Assembly (NCBI GenBank): GCA_018296165.2
Contig: JACKQL020000061.1
Span: 1-64,000, forward strand
Origin: Termitomyces sp. T153
Taxonomy: Eukaryota; Basidiomycota; Agaricomycetes; Agaricales; Lyophyllaceae
Direction: 5' to 3'
DNA: 64,000 nt
Shown here piece after piece: positions 37,727 to 49,663 of this stretch (position 1 is the stretch's first letter; every line of letters starts with the position of its first letter). A program made the position numbers and the translations under genes. The notes beneath the pieces were generated by a model that was not told the DNA's origin, made no database searches, and saw only the letters and a program-made list of their open reading frames with translations.

Positions 37727-39780
37727 ACCATCCACATTATCAGCAAGGATGCTGTTGATTTTTCTATCCTTCTTTGCACTATATACTCACTCAAACCATA
37801 CATTGTTTCATGTTTCACTAGTGTACACACTCTGAATTCTTTAGACCTTTTCTGAGCTCTCAGCCTTTGTGTACAGAAATTATTGATTCCTTGTTGCACA
37901 TGGGAGATAAATTCTCAATAACTGAGATTTACATCCCTTTTACTGATTGCATCAGTTATGACTTATCTCTCGATTTAATTGATAGCACTCTGGTTATGGG
38001 TCCCAGTGTGGAGGTTGATCTTTTTGCATCTTGTTGTATGTTTGGCCTTCAAAGTTGTGTTCCAGCACTGTTATACCAGATGTGCAAATGTTATCCATTG
38101 TTTTATAAAATTCAGCTCTGGTTTGTGTTTCTTGTTTTGATTCCCTTCAAGCATGCTCTTCAGTTTGGCATCACTTGTGTTGATGGTACAGTTGCCCATA
38201 TGAATGCAGCCAACATAATTTGTGTGTGTATCAGTAGGTAGTGGCTAATTTGGGCCCAGATGGAGTATATGTGGTCATGGATGTTCCATTGGTTTTCTGG
38301 CAGCCATTGTCCCAGTTCTTCTCATTGTCTCACCACTTGCAATGACATTGGTCATTCTCTTTTCCACAAAACTTCTTTCTCATGTTATAACACTCTGGAA
38401 AATATAAACATGTACCCATTCCTCTTTTATTGCATCAAATTTGTGGTGATTAAACTTGCAAACAGTTATTGTATTGTGCTGAACAGATGAAAACTTGGCC
38501 ATCCATTAAAAACTTGCACCCCCCATTCTATAACTCCAAATGTGGTTGTTCTTTTTCAATGTGTGAAATGTTGTGGCCATTGCACTACTGTGGTCAAAGC
38601 CTCATAGTGTGTGATAACTTGATAAAGTATGGGAATGGTTGCATGACTGGTAAATGAATTGGCATTTTGTTACATTGGTTGTGTAACTTACCTCCAAGAA
38701 AGAAAGAGAATGTTGAGGTTTAATAAAACATCTGGAAACTTCTTCACAACAAAACTTGGACTGTTTTTTGTGTCTTGTAACACCACAAGATTATGGGTTC
38801 AAGGACAAAACATATGGATTATCCTGGACATTTTGGTAGTATAGAGTTAAACAAATATTGTTGGCCACAATGACAAGGTAGCATATAACAATGTAAAGGA
38901 TTGTAAACAAGTGTAGTACATTTAATAAAAGGTATGATGGTGTTGAAGGAACAAAACATACTTATAACAAGATCTCTGCTACAGGAAGACCTTATTTACC
39001 AATTAAATAGGGGCACTACATGCTTGTCACATGCCATTATATCTGTGTCACATGATGGAAATTAACTTTGCTGCATTTTCTACAATATATTTGACCCTTT
39101 GTAATATAAACATGAACATGATCAACTGTTGCTACAGAAAGACTGAATAAGAACTGTGGCTTGTTATGTCCAACAATATCTTTGCTTTTGCTTACTTCAG
39201 TAACAAACTGACCACTTGCACATTATATAACTCAAGGTCAAATCCTGAAACCAGACTCATTTTTGCTCCCTGCTAGTGTGTTTATGTTGTCTTTCCTCCA
39301 ATTGTTGTGAGTGTGTTGATTTTTGTGCTATTTATTCATAGGATGTCTTTCAAACAATCAATACTCCACTGATATATTGGTCTGTTATCCTTACAGAAAG
39401 GAGAGGTTCAAATGGATCAGCAGACTGGATGAGAAAGGTGAATGGATTTATCAAATTTATTTTCAGATACTGAGTTTATCAGGTCAATTTTTGATGGACG
39501 GGTGATACATCAGATAGAAAGCATATTGCTGAAGCATATGTATACAACATATGATAGATAACATATTGCTATGATATATTCACATACCTTGTATACAAAC
39601 CTTCAAATTGTTGTAGAAATAATGATAATGATGGTATTGGTTGTTCAGCATCCATGATCAGTGACTAAGGCAACACAGACAAAGTTTGAAGACATTTCTG
39701 AATGCACCAGTTATGGTAATTTGAATCATATAAATCATAGTTCTGAGCTAGGCATACTTTGTGATTGATGAAAGTGAAAA
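37727..39780. other. CpG-depleted AT-rich DNA, unidentified
   Basis: Almost no CpG. The open frames (for example 37,867-38,241) are broken and show no domain I recognise on either strand. It continues the pre-insertion host sequence of the outer element: removing 16,511-37,721 plus one GCTCC joins it to the 14-16.5 kb block. It is probably older decayed transposon DNA. Confidence 0.5.
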
Positions 39781-39948
39781 GTAGCAGGCATTGCAGCTGA
39801 AGAGGGCACCCTTCATGAATGAAATTTCCATGCAAGTTTGGTGGGACATTGTCCAGGGCTGGTCACATGATGTGTCACAAGGTTGTCATAGTGGGGGGAG
39901 AAGCAAGGGGTGTTTGATGCAACCAGTCACACCAGTTCCTGCTATGGG

Positions 39949-40351
39949 TGTTGGACTTAAAACAACATCATCACTGGACTTAAATGTTGGACTTCAAACA
40001 ATGTCATTGCTGGATTCAAACAATGTCACCACACACACACAACATACAGGGCTATTGTTGCATTGTGTTGGCCACACATTATCTCTCCACTACTCTGTGA
40101 ACAATGGCTCATTGTTCACATTCATAGATATATAATACCAACCATTGTAGACAGACACCCTCAGTCACTTATATTGGACCGAGGGTGAGTAACTTATACC
40201 TTGATATGCCTTACATATTCATGGACTATGCCATAGAATAACACTTATAATTGTTCTTTAGATATAGTCTTAACTAGTCACTTATATCAGACTGAGGAAT
40301 AACACTTATAATTGTTCTTGAGGTCTGAACTATCAGTCTAGATTTCTAACA
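39949..40351 (+). repeat. Left Copia LTR (with internal 36-bp duplication)
   Basis: Differs from the right LTR by an extra 36 bp near its start (the TGTTGGACTT block occurs at 39,949 and again about 36 bp later). It also differs by CpG-to-TpG/CpA changes such as AACATCATCACTGG for AACGATGTCATCGCTGG. Confidence 0.92.
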
Positions 40352-40498
40352 GGTTATGGGAGATTGCTGCTCAACAACTATCTAGAAGTGTCAAACTTTT
40401 GAATCTGAACCTATCAATCTGATCTTATCTCACATGCATTGCATCACATATCTCTTTGTCTATCCTTGTGCTCTGTGTCTGCAAATCATATCCATACC

Positions 40499-41322
40499 AT
40501 GGCCCCTGCTACCACTACCTCTACTATGCTACCCTCAGACTCTTCCATGCCCTCTGTCCCCAAATGTGTTATCTGCCACAAGTGGGATGGCACTAAATAT
40601 AGCTGCACTGATGGCAATTCTCATCACTGGACAGAGAAACTAAAGGTTGCTCTGATACAAAATGGCATTTACACATATGTCTTCAAATCCATTCTCTTGT
40701 GCCCTGACAGCACCATTGAGCCATGTGCATATGCCAATTGGCAGTTGAATGACCATCTTGGCATCACTTTATGAAGTCTGCACTTAATGATGCCAAGCAC
40801 CATGACCTCATTACCAGCAAAGGGGCAGCACACTGCTTTGAGGACTTGAAGACGTGTGTGTAGCAAGAGGGCCCTATCAAACAGATCAGCCTTCTTCAGA
40901 AAGCCTTATCCACCTACTGCTTACACTCTGAGCCCCTGCCAACCACTGCTGGGTGAATCATGGACATTGTCAAAAGAGAATTTGACATAGGCATGATTGA
41001 AGTCAATATTTTCACTTGTATAGCCTTACTCAACAGCTTAAACAATCCCATATTTGAAACTCTTCAAAATTCTGTATCCACTCTACTAAGCAAGGGAACA
41101 AAAGAGAAACCCTGCATGCCAACCAACATTTGCCTTCTCATGGAGAATGCTCAGAATATCCTGAACTCAAAAGCTAGCACAGGTCAAACCACAGCCTTAC
41201 ATGCAAAAGGGGGTGGGAAGTCTCACAAAACAGATCTACCAGGTCATAATCATGGCCCTGGAGCAATCTGTTGTGAGAATTGCCATTTACTTAGATGCCC
41301 ATGTAGAGGTCACATGAAATGA
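40499..41322 (+). pseudogene. Copia Gag (disrupted)
   Basis: ATG 40,499 opens MAPATTTSTMLPSDSSMPSV, then a UBN2-like Gag with CTDGNSHHWTEKLKVALIQN. It is broken by TGA near 40,772 and by further stops, and resumes at 40,960 in another frame with MIEVNIFTCIALLNSLNNP. A degraded zinc knuckle CENCHLLRCPCRGHMK lies near 41,270-41,320. Strongly CpG-depleted. Confidence 0.7.
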
Positions 41323-41647
41323 TATTGTATACAAAAAGGTGGTAGAATGGCCAGTAAATCTCTCCTCAATGCTTGCACTGCCCAAAAGGCATCCAAATAC
41401 AAAGACAACTCTCTTCCCTCCACAATCAATGTCCCAGCAGCAAAATCCTACATTGCAGTCACAGGATTGGATGGAAAAGTTTGGTATATTAATTCCTCCA
41501 ACCTCAAGCAGTTCCCTGTTCCCAGGAAACAGCTGCACTTTCAGAGGTAGCCAATTCCCCTTTGTCCATGCCTGTACCTGACTTCACAATGGAATGTTTG
41601 GAACATGTGGGCTTTATGGTGTTTGAGAGGGCCTGAGCAACAGTAGA

Positions 41648-44600
41648 TTGGAAGGACTACACAGAACAATTGAGGAGAAGATCATGGCAACTGATGTCTC
41701 TCCCCTCCATCAACCAAAGTGTGCTCCCATCACTTCGACCAATGCTAATCCCTTCCTCATTGACTCAGGCACAACTGTTCACATCTCCCCTTGCCATGAT
41801 GACTTCTTAACACTCTACCCTATACAACCATGCAATGTCAAAGGCCTGGGAGGATCCTCCATTACTGCAATTGGCATGGGAAATATCTGCCTTCATGTTG
41901 TGAAGGGGGTCACCATTCTTCTCAAAAATGCCTTGTATATTCCCAATGCTACTGTTCAACTTGTTTCTGTCAGTTTACTTGCAAAGCACTCTGGCCTCAA
42001 TTCATTCTTCAATGACAAATCTGTCAAGCTCATTGACAAATTCACTTGCACAATCATTGCACAAGGCCCACTACTTCCCAATCAAAATCCTTATGCCATC
42101 AATCTCAACTCAGCTTACAACAAACACTGCATTTGTGTTGCAGTCTGCCACAAACCTGGAAACTTGGCATCACCATCTTGGGGATGCCAACTACCAGACA
42201 ATTATGGATATGGCAAAAGCTGGCCTGGTTCCATGTATGCCCTCTGTCTTCTCCTCCAAGCCCCCTAGGTGTGACTCATGTATTTTTGTAAAGCAGACCC
42301 AGAATACTGTACTTAAGGTGCAGGAGGAGGGGTGGAAAGTGACATAAAAGCTGGAAATTGTCTGGGTAGATCTTACTGGGCCACAGGCCATCATATCACA
42401 AAATGGGTACTCTTATATTATGAATCTTGTTGATGATTACACAAGTGAACACTGGTAAATTCTGCTCAAGTGGAAGAGAGAAGCTTTGGCACACCTCAAG
42501 GCCTGGCAAGTTGCATGGGAGACTGAAATACAAGGAAAACTTGTTACCTATTGAACAGGGCATGATGGAGAACTAGGAGGACATAAGATGGAGGAATGGC
42601 TCTTGTCCCAGGGGTCAGAGCACCAATTTGGAGCAGCACATACCTCAGAACACATCAGTCAGGTTGAGCAAATGCACAGAACAATCATGGGGAAAGCAAG
42701 GTCAATGCAGATAGCTGCAGGATGCCCATCAAACATGTGGGATGAATTTTACCTTACCACCTCACACCTTCACAAGAGGACTCTTACCAAATCACTCAAG
42801 GGAATCACGCCGCACAAAGCCTGGACTGGTTGATGGTCCAACTACTCACACATGCATGAGATCAGATGCAAGGCATTTGTGCTGATTTTGTCATTCCACA
42901 ATCCAAAGATCTACACACATTCCATTGGATGTATTCTTGTTGGGTATGCGCAGAACTCAAAGGCCTACAGATGCTATGAGCAAAAGACTGGAAAGATTTA
43001 TGAAACTGACCATGTCAAGTTCTGTGAAAGCAAAGATGGACATCCGCACCCCCTAATGCCCATTCCCAATGACATCACTCAGGAGGAGCATGCAATCCTT
43101 GAGCAGACCCATCAACAGCTTGATGAACCATCAGCTTATGACAATGAAGGCTCACCACCTACAAAAGAACTTCCAGTGCCCCCACCAGAGCCAGCAGTTG
43201 GAAACCCTCCAACCTTGCACTGATCAGCCCACGTTCCAGTTCCAACAGCCAGAGCTGACCCAGAAAAATGCAGCACAGTCACGAGTAGAAAGGGCGGTAT
43301 AAGAATCCATCGAGCAGGGGAGCATCTGCACATGGTTCGAGAAGAACGCAGATGTGTTGAGCAAAACAACGTGCTTGACAATCAGGAACGGGAAGTATTT
43401 GATCGAGGACCTCATGGACCTCATCAAGATCGAATCCCACCAGATCTAGCTAACATAGCCTCAATCGAGGATCTTGAGCACCTACTTGCGGCTGTGGAGG
43501 AACTCAGTAACGATTGCGCAGCACCAGAGATAAGTGATGAGCCTCGAACCTGGAATGAAGCCAAGCAATCTGGAGACTCAGCCAAATGGGAGGTTGCATA
43601 TCAGGACGAGCTGAATTCTCTACGGAACATGGGTGTCTACAAGTTGGTTCCACGCTCAGATGTACCCGCCAGTCAGAAAGTCCGAACAGGTCAACCTGTA
43701 TTCAAGATCAAACGTGACGAGCATGGCAATGCTGTTCGATTCAAGGTCAGGCTAGTCTTCAGAGGATATGAGCAGATACAAGGGCGGGACTATATGAAAA
43801 CTACCTCACCAACAGCACGCATGGAATCATGGCACGTTCTACTAAACCTTGCAGCAGCAAAAGGATGGGACGCCACTCAGGTCGACGTCAAAACAGCTTT
43901 CTTATACGGCATTCTCCCAGATGATGAAATCCAATATATGAAACAACCGGAAGGATTTGAGGAGAAGGGCAAGGAGGATTGGGTATGGATGCTGGTGCGA
44001 GGGCTGTAGGGCATGAAGCAGGCAGGAAGGATCTGGAATGGGACTGTGAATGAGAATATGGTGTCATGGGGTTTCAAGCGACTGGCATGCGAGTCTTGCA
44101 TTTATTACTGAGTTACTGATCAGGGCACAACCATAGCAGCGTTACATGTCGACGATTTCCTCTCAATTGCGAGTTGCAAGAGAGAAAACAATCGATTCAT
44201 GGAACAGATGAAGCAAGTCTGAACCATCTCCGGTATTTCTGTTGAATGGGATCGCCCTAACCAGACTGTGAAGCTCTCCCAGACCGCCCTCATTGACAAA
44301 ATCATTGCTCAATTCGGCCAGAAAGATGCGACGCCTCTATCACTACCTATGGACCCCAACTCAAGACTGCGACGGGTCGACTGCAAAACTCTATCTGAGG
44401 AGGAGCAACAAAGCTTAGAACGCACCCCGTACCGACAGCTCGTTGGCTGTCTACTTTATCTCACCATATCGACACGTCCTGATATTGCCTTCAGGGTCCA
44501 ACAGCTTACTCAATAAGTTGATTCTTACGCAACACCTCACTGGAACGCTGCGATACGCCTGGTACGCTATCTAAAAGGGACTCGGGACCTACGACTACAC

Positions 44601-45092
44601 CTGAGGGGACAAGGTCAGGATACAACGCTTACTGGCTTTACGGACTCAGACTGGGCCAGTTGCCTGGACACGAGACGAAGCGTGGGCGGATTCACTTGGA
44701 ACCTTGGGACCGGGGTAATTTCGTGGGCTGTCAGAAAGCAAAGAACCGTGGCTGCGTCATCCTGTGAGGCCGAATATATGGCGGTATTCGAGAGCGCTCA
44801 GGAGTGTATTTGGCTTCGAGGGCTGCTCAAGAACATCGGTTTCGACCCCACCTCCCAGCCCACAAAAATATTCTGCGATAATGACGCTGCAATCGCGCTA
44901 TCCGAAGACCCTCTTCTACATGCTCGAGTCAAACACGTCGACATAAAGTATCATTTTCTTCGAGAACGCGTACAATCTGGTGAATTAACGCTATGTCGGA
45001 TCCCTTCCAAAGAAAACACTGCCGATATCTTTACGAAAGCCCTGCCGGCCCCTGCCTTCAAATACCTTCGACCACGCCTCGGTCTTCGGTGA
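41648..45092 (+). pseudogene. Copia Pol: protease, integrase, reverse transcriptase, RNase H
   Basis: Protease FLIDSGTTVHIS (DSG intact) near 41,755. The GAG-pre-integrase block WHHLGDANYQTIMDMAK with CDSCIFVKQTQ is next. The integrase core begins WVDLTGPQ and NLVDDYT near 42.36-42.45 kb, with stops. Reverse transcriptase (43,540-44,520) is TWNEAKQSGDSAKWEVAYQD, YKLVPRSD, VDVKTAFLYG and LHVDDFLSI, with the catalytic DD intact. RNase H with KQRTVAASSCEAEYMA, CDNDAAI and HVDIKYHFLRE ends at TGA near 45,092. From 42,588 onward the pieces stay in one frame with a few stops (TGA 42,833, TAG 44,009, TGA 44,111, TGA 44,221, TAA 44,516). Upstream pieces change frame. Confidence 0.85.
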
Positions 45093-45140
45093 AGCACCAT
45101 GATTCCATGCGAGGAGGAGTGTGTCTGCGGTGAGGAGGAG

Positions 45141-45507
45141 TGTTGGACTTAAAACGATGTCATCGCTGGACTCAAACAATGTCACCACACACACACAACA
45201 TACAGGGCTATTGTTGCATTGTGCTGGCCACACATTATCTCTCCGCTACTCTGTGAACAATGGCTCATTGTTCACATTTATAGATATATAAAACCAACCA
45301 TCGCAGACAGACACCCTCAGTCACTTATATTGGACTGAGGGTGAGTAACTTATACCTTGATATGCCTTACATATTCATGGACTATGCCGTAGAATAACAC
45401 TTATAATTGTTCTTTAGGTATAGTCTTAACTAGTCACTTATATCAGACTGAGGAATAACACTTATAATTGTTCTTGAGGTCTGAACTATCGGTCTAGATT
45501 TCTAACA
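45141..45507 (+). repeat. Right Copia LTR
   Basis: Retains CpGs lost in the left copy (AAAACGATG, CTCCGCTAC, ACCATCGCAG, GCCGTAG, ATCGGTC). Followed by ATGGG. Confidence 0.92.
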
Positions 45508-46299
45508 ATGGGAGGTACGAACGTTCCAACCGGAAGGCTGGTGGGCAGAAGAAGCTGGTGACGACCGTGCGAGAAGTTCTCGAACCATCGCGCGTGGAGC
45601 TCGGTGTGAGAATTCCGAAGCGAGTTGAATTCTTGGGCCGAGATTGGCCCGTCCGTGGGCACGGCGGGGGGAGGGGGTGTCATTATTCCGGCAATAGATG
45701 ATCCTCTGCCGTCAGCGGATCTAGGAGGTAGCGAGGCTTTTCTCATGCACCGTATGTGCGAGAACAAAAGCAATTGATTAGATCGACAATCGAGACGCGT
45801 AACGTCCAATAAGACGCGTGACGTAATGTACTAACGAGAACCGCTCTGCGAGCGTAGTGTGAGATGGACAGTGTGAGACGACGTGAGACCAAGTAGAATG
45901 AGACCTTACCTGCGAGCGCAGTGTGAGACGGCGGAGTCCCTGACACGTCGCTCGCAGGTATATGTACAATATAGAACCGAGCTTGGCCAGCGAGGAAATG
46001 AACAATGAGCAGGGGCGAATGTGATGACGTGGAGAGTGGGCGAGCTTAACTGTGCCAGGAACCCCAGGCAAACCTCACCGATCCACTTTCTCAGCTTCTA
46101 GCTGGCTCTCATGAGTTGAGCGCCAAATGGAGATATTTCTGCTTTCATATTTCTGCTTTCAACAAAGTTGTAAAATTGCACTGCAACCGAGAGAAAGAGG
46201 ATCCTTTTGCAGTTAACCATTCTGCTTAAATTGATATATGCACGTTCGCTTGCTGAAGATTCATACGAACCTCCTCCGACTGCATCACCACTTACAAAC

Positions 46300-48549
46300 A
46301 TGACACAGGCAACTGCGTTGACGTCTTTTTCTACGAAGCCTACGAAACAGGATCCTTACAGCTACCAAGTGGGTTTCGGGAATTCCTTTGCGAGCGAAGC
46401 GTTGTACGCCCTTACTTTTTTCTGTCGTCGTACCATTCATTGACCGAAATGAAGACCAGACACGCTTCCAAGGGATCAAAACAGTCCTCATCGATGCAAA
46501 TATGGTCTTTATGCAGAGCAGGTGTGTCTCTGTAGTTATATATCGTAGGCCGACAAAGTTAAAATGTAAAATGAAGCTGAATGGTACCCCCTTTGTCACG
46601 CCTCGTGCTCAGTGTCTTCGCTCGTAAGAGTTTACACTTAAATATCACCGCTCACCAAATTCATGGAAAAAATTCGAGGTGGATGTATCGTATTCGGCCC
46701 TCTGTGGCTCATCAAGGATTCACCAAACTTCCAGACAACCCTGACGTATATATCTGCCTATCTAGTATGACTACAAATACGCCTAATGCATTCTCGTTTC
46801 CAATTTAGCTTGAATCTACTTTTCTTCCTCTCAATCCGAAGGTCCACGCTAGTCCTACACGACTTGCTTGGTATCCCTTCGACATCCCCAAAGATACGAT
46901 CTCGGTCGATTTTGTCGACGGCCTGAAGACACTGGCCGGAAATGGTGATCCCACATTTAGGGAAGGCCTTGCGATTCATATGTACCTTGCCAATACATCA
47001 ATGAAAAACAAGGCGTTTTGCAACAATGACGGCGATTTTCTTATCCTTCCACAATTGGGAAGGTTGGATATACAAACAGAGTTTGGAAAGTATGTGTTTT
47101 GAACGCTAACCAATCAAGCGCTTCTGGTTCCTATCCTGTTAGGCTTATGGCTCGCCCTGGAGAGCTTGTTGTTATTCAGCGCGGTCTCAAATTCAAGGTC
47201 AGATTTCATCAACGTCAACGACTAGTCTATTCAATGCTTATTGGATAGATTATGTTGCCTGACGGTCCCTCGCGAGGATGTGAACTATTTTTATACTCTT
47301 TATATAACACTCACTTGACCAATGAATGAAGACATTCAAGAGATTTTTGGTTCTCACTACGTACTCCCTGATCTCGGGCCTCTGGGTGCCAACGGTCTCG
47401 CTAACGCGCGAGATTTTGAATATCCGCTCGCCCATTTTGATGCTGATCAGAGTCCATGGAACAGTACGTATATCTTGTATTTCGTTAGTTACACAGTGCC
47501 TGACATCTTATAATCTGTGCTCTTTGTTAGTTGTCTACAAGTGTGTATGACCGTACTACCTGAACAATCTCTCTTACATTCCCCAGGTTGTGTGGCAAGC
47601 TTTTCAATTGCTCTCAGGACCATACGCCATTTGATGTAGTCGCATGGCACGGAAAGTAAGCACTCAAGAAAATCTTTCGTTTTGGGCTATCGAATATCTC
47701 AGCTACGTCCCTTACAAATACGCTATGGAGAAGTTCGTGTCTGTCGGAAGCATTTCTAAAGACCACATCGACCCATCCATTCTTTGTGTCCTCACAGCAC
47801 CATCTAAAACTCCGAACGCACCTCTTGCAGACTTCCTGATATTCAGCCCTCGTTGGGACGTTGCAAATGGGACGTTCCGTCCACCGGTAAGTCACTGGCA
47901 CTGTATAGGCCATGATGATTCACCGCTTAGTATTCCATATTCTAGTATTACCATCGTAACGCGGCAACGGAGTTCATGGGAATGATATACGGAGAATATG
48001 GAGGAAGAAGCAGCTCAATTCAACCTGGTAGGGACGCTCTTCTTCCCGCTTTCAAGTAGTGTTGAAGCCTTGGTTTCATTCTAAGGTTACGCAAGCTATA
48101 AGACTGGTTTTTGTCCTCATGGAGGTCGGTTGCGATGATTATGTCTATCGTAATCTCACTCTCATTTTTGCATGTAGTGCCCTACGACGAGTTTAAGAAG
48201 GCTACTGAGTCAGATCTTGCGCCAATGAAGGTTAACGAAGGGAGCATTGGTATTATGTTTCTGTTTTAGAGGACATTCTTTATTTCTCAATATACCCCTA
48301 GGATTCATGTTCGAAACAAGTATGATGCTGACAATCACTGACTACGCAATTCATCGCTCTGGGAAGCTGCTGCACGGTAGATCTTCCTCAGACCATTCAG
48401 TCAATTATTTGATTCATGTTTTCGTATCAGAGCACGAACCCAAGATGTGGGATGACTTCAAAGCGCAGTTTATGGACCATCTGGATGAGGTTAAAGCTGA
48501 ACTCGAAGCTGCTGACCTGCCAAACCCACTCTCTGGCACACGCTTTTAA
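46300..48549 (+). CDS. hmgA: Homogentisate 1,2-dioxygenase
   Basis: Cytosolic non-haem iron enzyme that opens the ring of homogentisate to maleylacetoacetate in phenylalanine/tyrosine breakdown. The ATG is at 46,300. Exon 1 ends after YQVGFGNSFASEA near 46,400; the following exons give LPDTLPRDQNSPHRCKYGLY, LNGTPFVTPR, NSRWMYRIRPSVAHQGF and KVHASPTRLAWYPFDIP. Then come VDFVDGLKTLAGNGDP, ARPGELVVIQRG, MLPDGPSRGYIQEIFGSHYV, PLGANGLANARDFEYP, NCSQDHTPFDVVAWHGN and YVPYKYAM. The iron-site block PPYYHRNAATEFMGMIYGEY contains the metal His and Glu. GFCPHGVPYDEFKKA follows, and the end is HEPKMWDDFKAQF to TAA 48,547-48,549. Introns are short with GT-AG ends and all joins keep frame, so it appears functional. 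A Ngaro fragment ends about 210 bp upstream. Confidence 0.93.
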
Positions 48550-48760
48550 TGCAGATCACCTTGACTTCTCATGCGATAAATATGATTTTGAATGACGCAA
48601 ACTCGGATAACTGCAGGTTACTTGTACCAAAAACAAACATATATGGAGATTTAATTCTTGTAACTAACTATGTTTTAGTGACTACTCAATGACTTCTGTA
48701 TCAGTCTATATAGGGCACATATGAGGTAAAAGGGAACCGTCCAATGTGAAGAATTTCATT

Positions 48761-49160
48761 TCAAATGTGATTTCTAGCGCGAGAAGTACAGAGATCCCCA
48801 TGTCTCTTTGCAGAATCTTTTCTTGCGAGCATTGTTTAGGGCAGGGAGCAGAAGGCTCTCTATGCTCCCTGCACGACAAATGTCGTTGTAAATCTTTCCT
48901 GTTGTTACAAGCATGTGAGCAGTCGAGGAAAGGACATGCATACAAACGTTTCGTAGTGTTCGTAAGTTCTGGATTGCCGGTTTTTCCGATGACATGCTTA
49001 GTGAGAAATCACTGGGAAGATATGCGATAGGAAAATTCGGAATGAAGAGATTGTCGAAAATATCAACGTGGTTTGAATCGTTGGAATAAGGTGGGGAGTA
49101 TAATTCTTCAACGAGGTCAAGGGAGTGAGTGTAAGGATTCTGGTAGCTGAACATCTCCAT
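48761..49160 (-). pseudogene. C2H2 zinc-finger protein, frameshifted
   Basis: ATG 49,160 opens MEMFSYQNPYTHSLDLVEEL and an acidic, proline-containing N-terminus up to LSMSSEK. Finger 1 (YACPFLDCSHACNNRKDLQRHLSCREH) is in a second frame, reached by adding one base in the A-run at 48,985-48,981. Finger 2 (CPKQC...ARKDSAKRHGDLC) is in the third frame, after another shift near 48,826-48,834. It ends at TGA 48,763-48,761. The layout, a short acidic N-terminus with two C-terminal fingers, is common for small fungal C2H2 regulators. Two indels make it a likely pseudogene unless both are assembly errors. DNA-binding role is inferred from the fingers only. Confidence 0.55.
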
Positions 49161-49338
49161 CCAGAAGGACGATTGTGAGCAAAGGGCGCTGAATTCCGAG
49201 ATCTAGAATAGATCGAGGCCTTTTCCTCAAAAGTTCGACGCGGAATCCGTACAACTGCTTGTATCTGTTTGTTCCTTACCTTTATCTTTATCTTATTATC
49301 TTATCTTGTTCTTTTTTCTTATCTTACATCTGAATAAG

Positions 49339-49615
49339 TGGAACGGGCAAGAGAGAGGAGGGTTGCCCGGGGTTAATTCGGGCCAAGATTAGATCACCGT
49401 CACTGTTCCCTTATCTCATTCATCACATCACATCTCTTTCACGTATCACTCCATTGTCTCTGTCTCTCTCTATATATTGCTGCGAGCGCTAGTGATGGCA
49501 ACCATCGTCGCCTCACACTGCGCTCGCAGGTACGTATCAATCTTAATTACCTTCGTCGCCTCACACTGCGCTCGCAGCGTTCGCTAGTCGATATCATTGC
49601 GTCACGCGTTTCTTC
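49339..49615 (+). repeat. Ngaro A1 terminal repeat
   Basis: Begins TGGAACGGGCAAGAG. Contains TCTCTATATATTGCTGCGAG (a possible promoter) and two copies of GCCTCACACTGCGCTCGCAG. All 12 differences I can see from A2 are at CpG sites, with A1 keeping CG. Confidence 0.9.
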
Positions 49616-49663
49616 TGTAGATCCAATCTACTCCCGCGATTAATTGTAAGCACCCGCAAGTGC

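Larger units (their letters stand above)
39949..45507 (+). mobile_element. Copia-type LTR retrotransposon, full length, inactive
   Basis: LTRs at 39,949-40,351 (403 bp) and 45,141-45,507 (367 bp), both TGTTGGACTT...TTTCTAACA, with target duplication ATGGG (39,944-39,948 and 45,508-45,512). Just after the left LTR is GGTTATGGGAG (primer-binding position), and before the right LTR a purine tract GTGAGGAGGAG. Coding order is gag, protease, integrase, reverse transcriptase, RNase H, the Copia order. The left half is CpG-poor with many stops; the right half (from about 43.2 kb) is CpG-normal and mostly open. Confidence 0.93.
39786..46086 (-). mobile_element. Ngaro-type fragment, minus strand, interrupted by the Copia element
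   Basis: The right part (45,508-46,086) reads on the minus strand as a Ngaro 5' end. It has a start like TGGATCGG...GGGGTT near 46,086, two CACACTGCGCTCGCAG-type motifs shared with the other Ngaro copies, then ATG 45,746 and a Gag N-terminus (MRKASLPPRSADGRGSSIAG ... VGTFVPP). At 45,508 the Copia element begins. Across it, at 39,948, the frame resumes as IAGTGVTG, matching the FMPPIAGVGANG block of the Ngaro at 49.9 kb. The left part is CpG-depleted and the right part is not. The fragment is lost beyond about 39.79 kb. Its 5' end lies about 210 bp before the homogentisate dioxygenase start. Confidence 0.72.
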
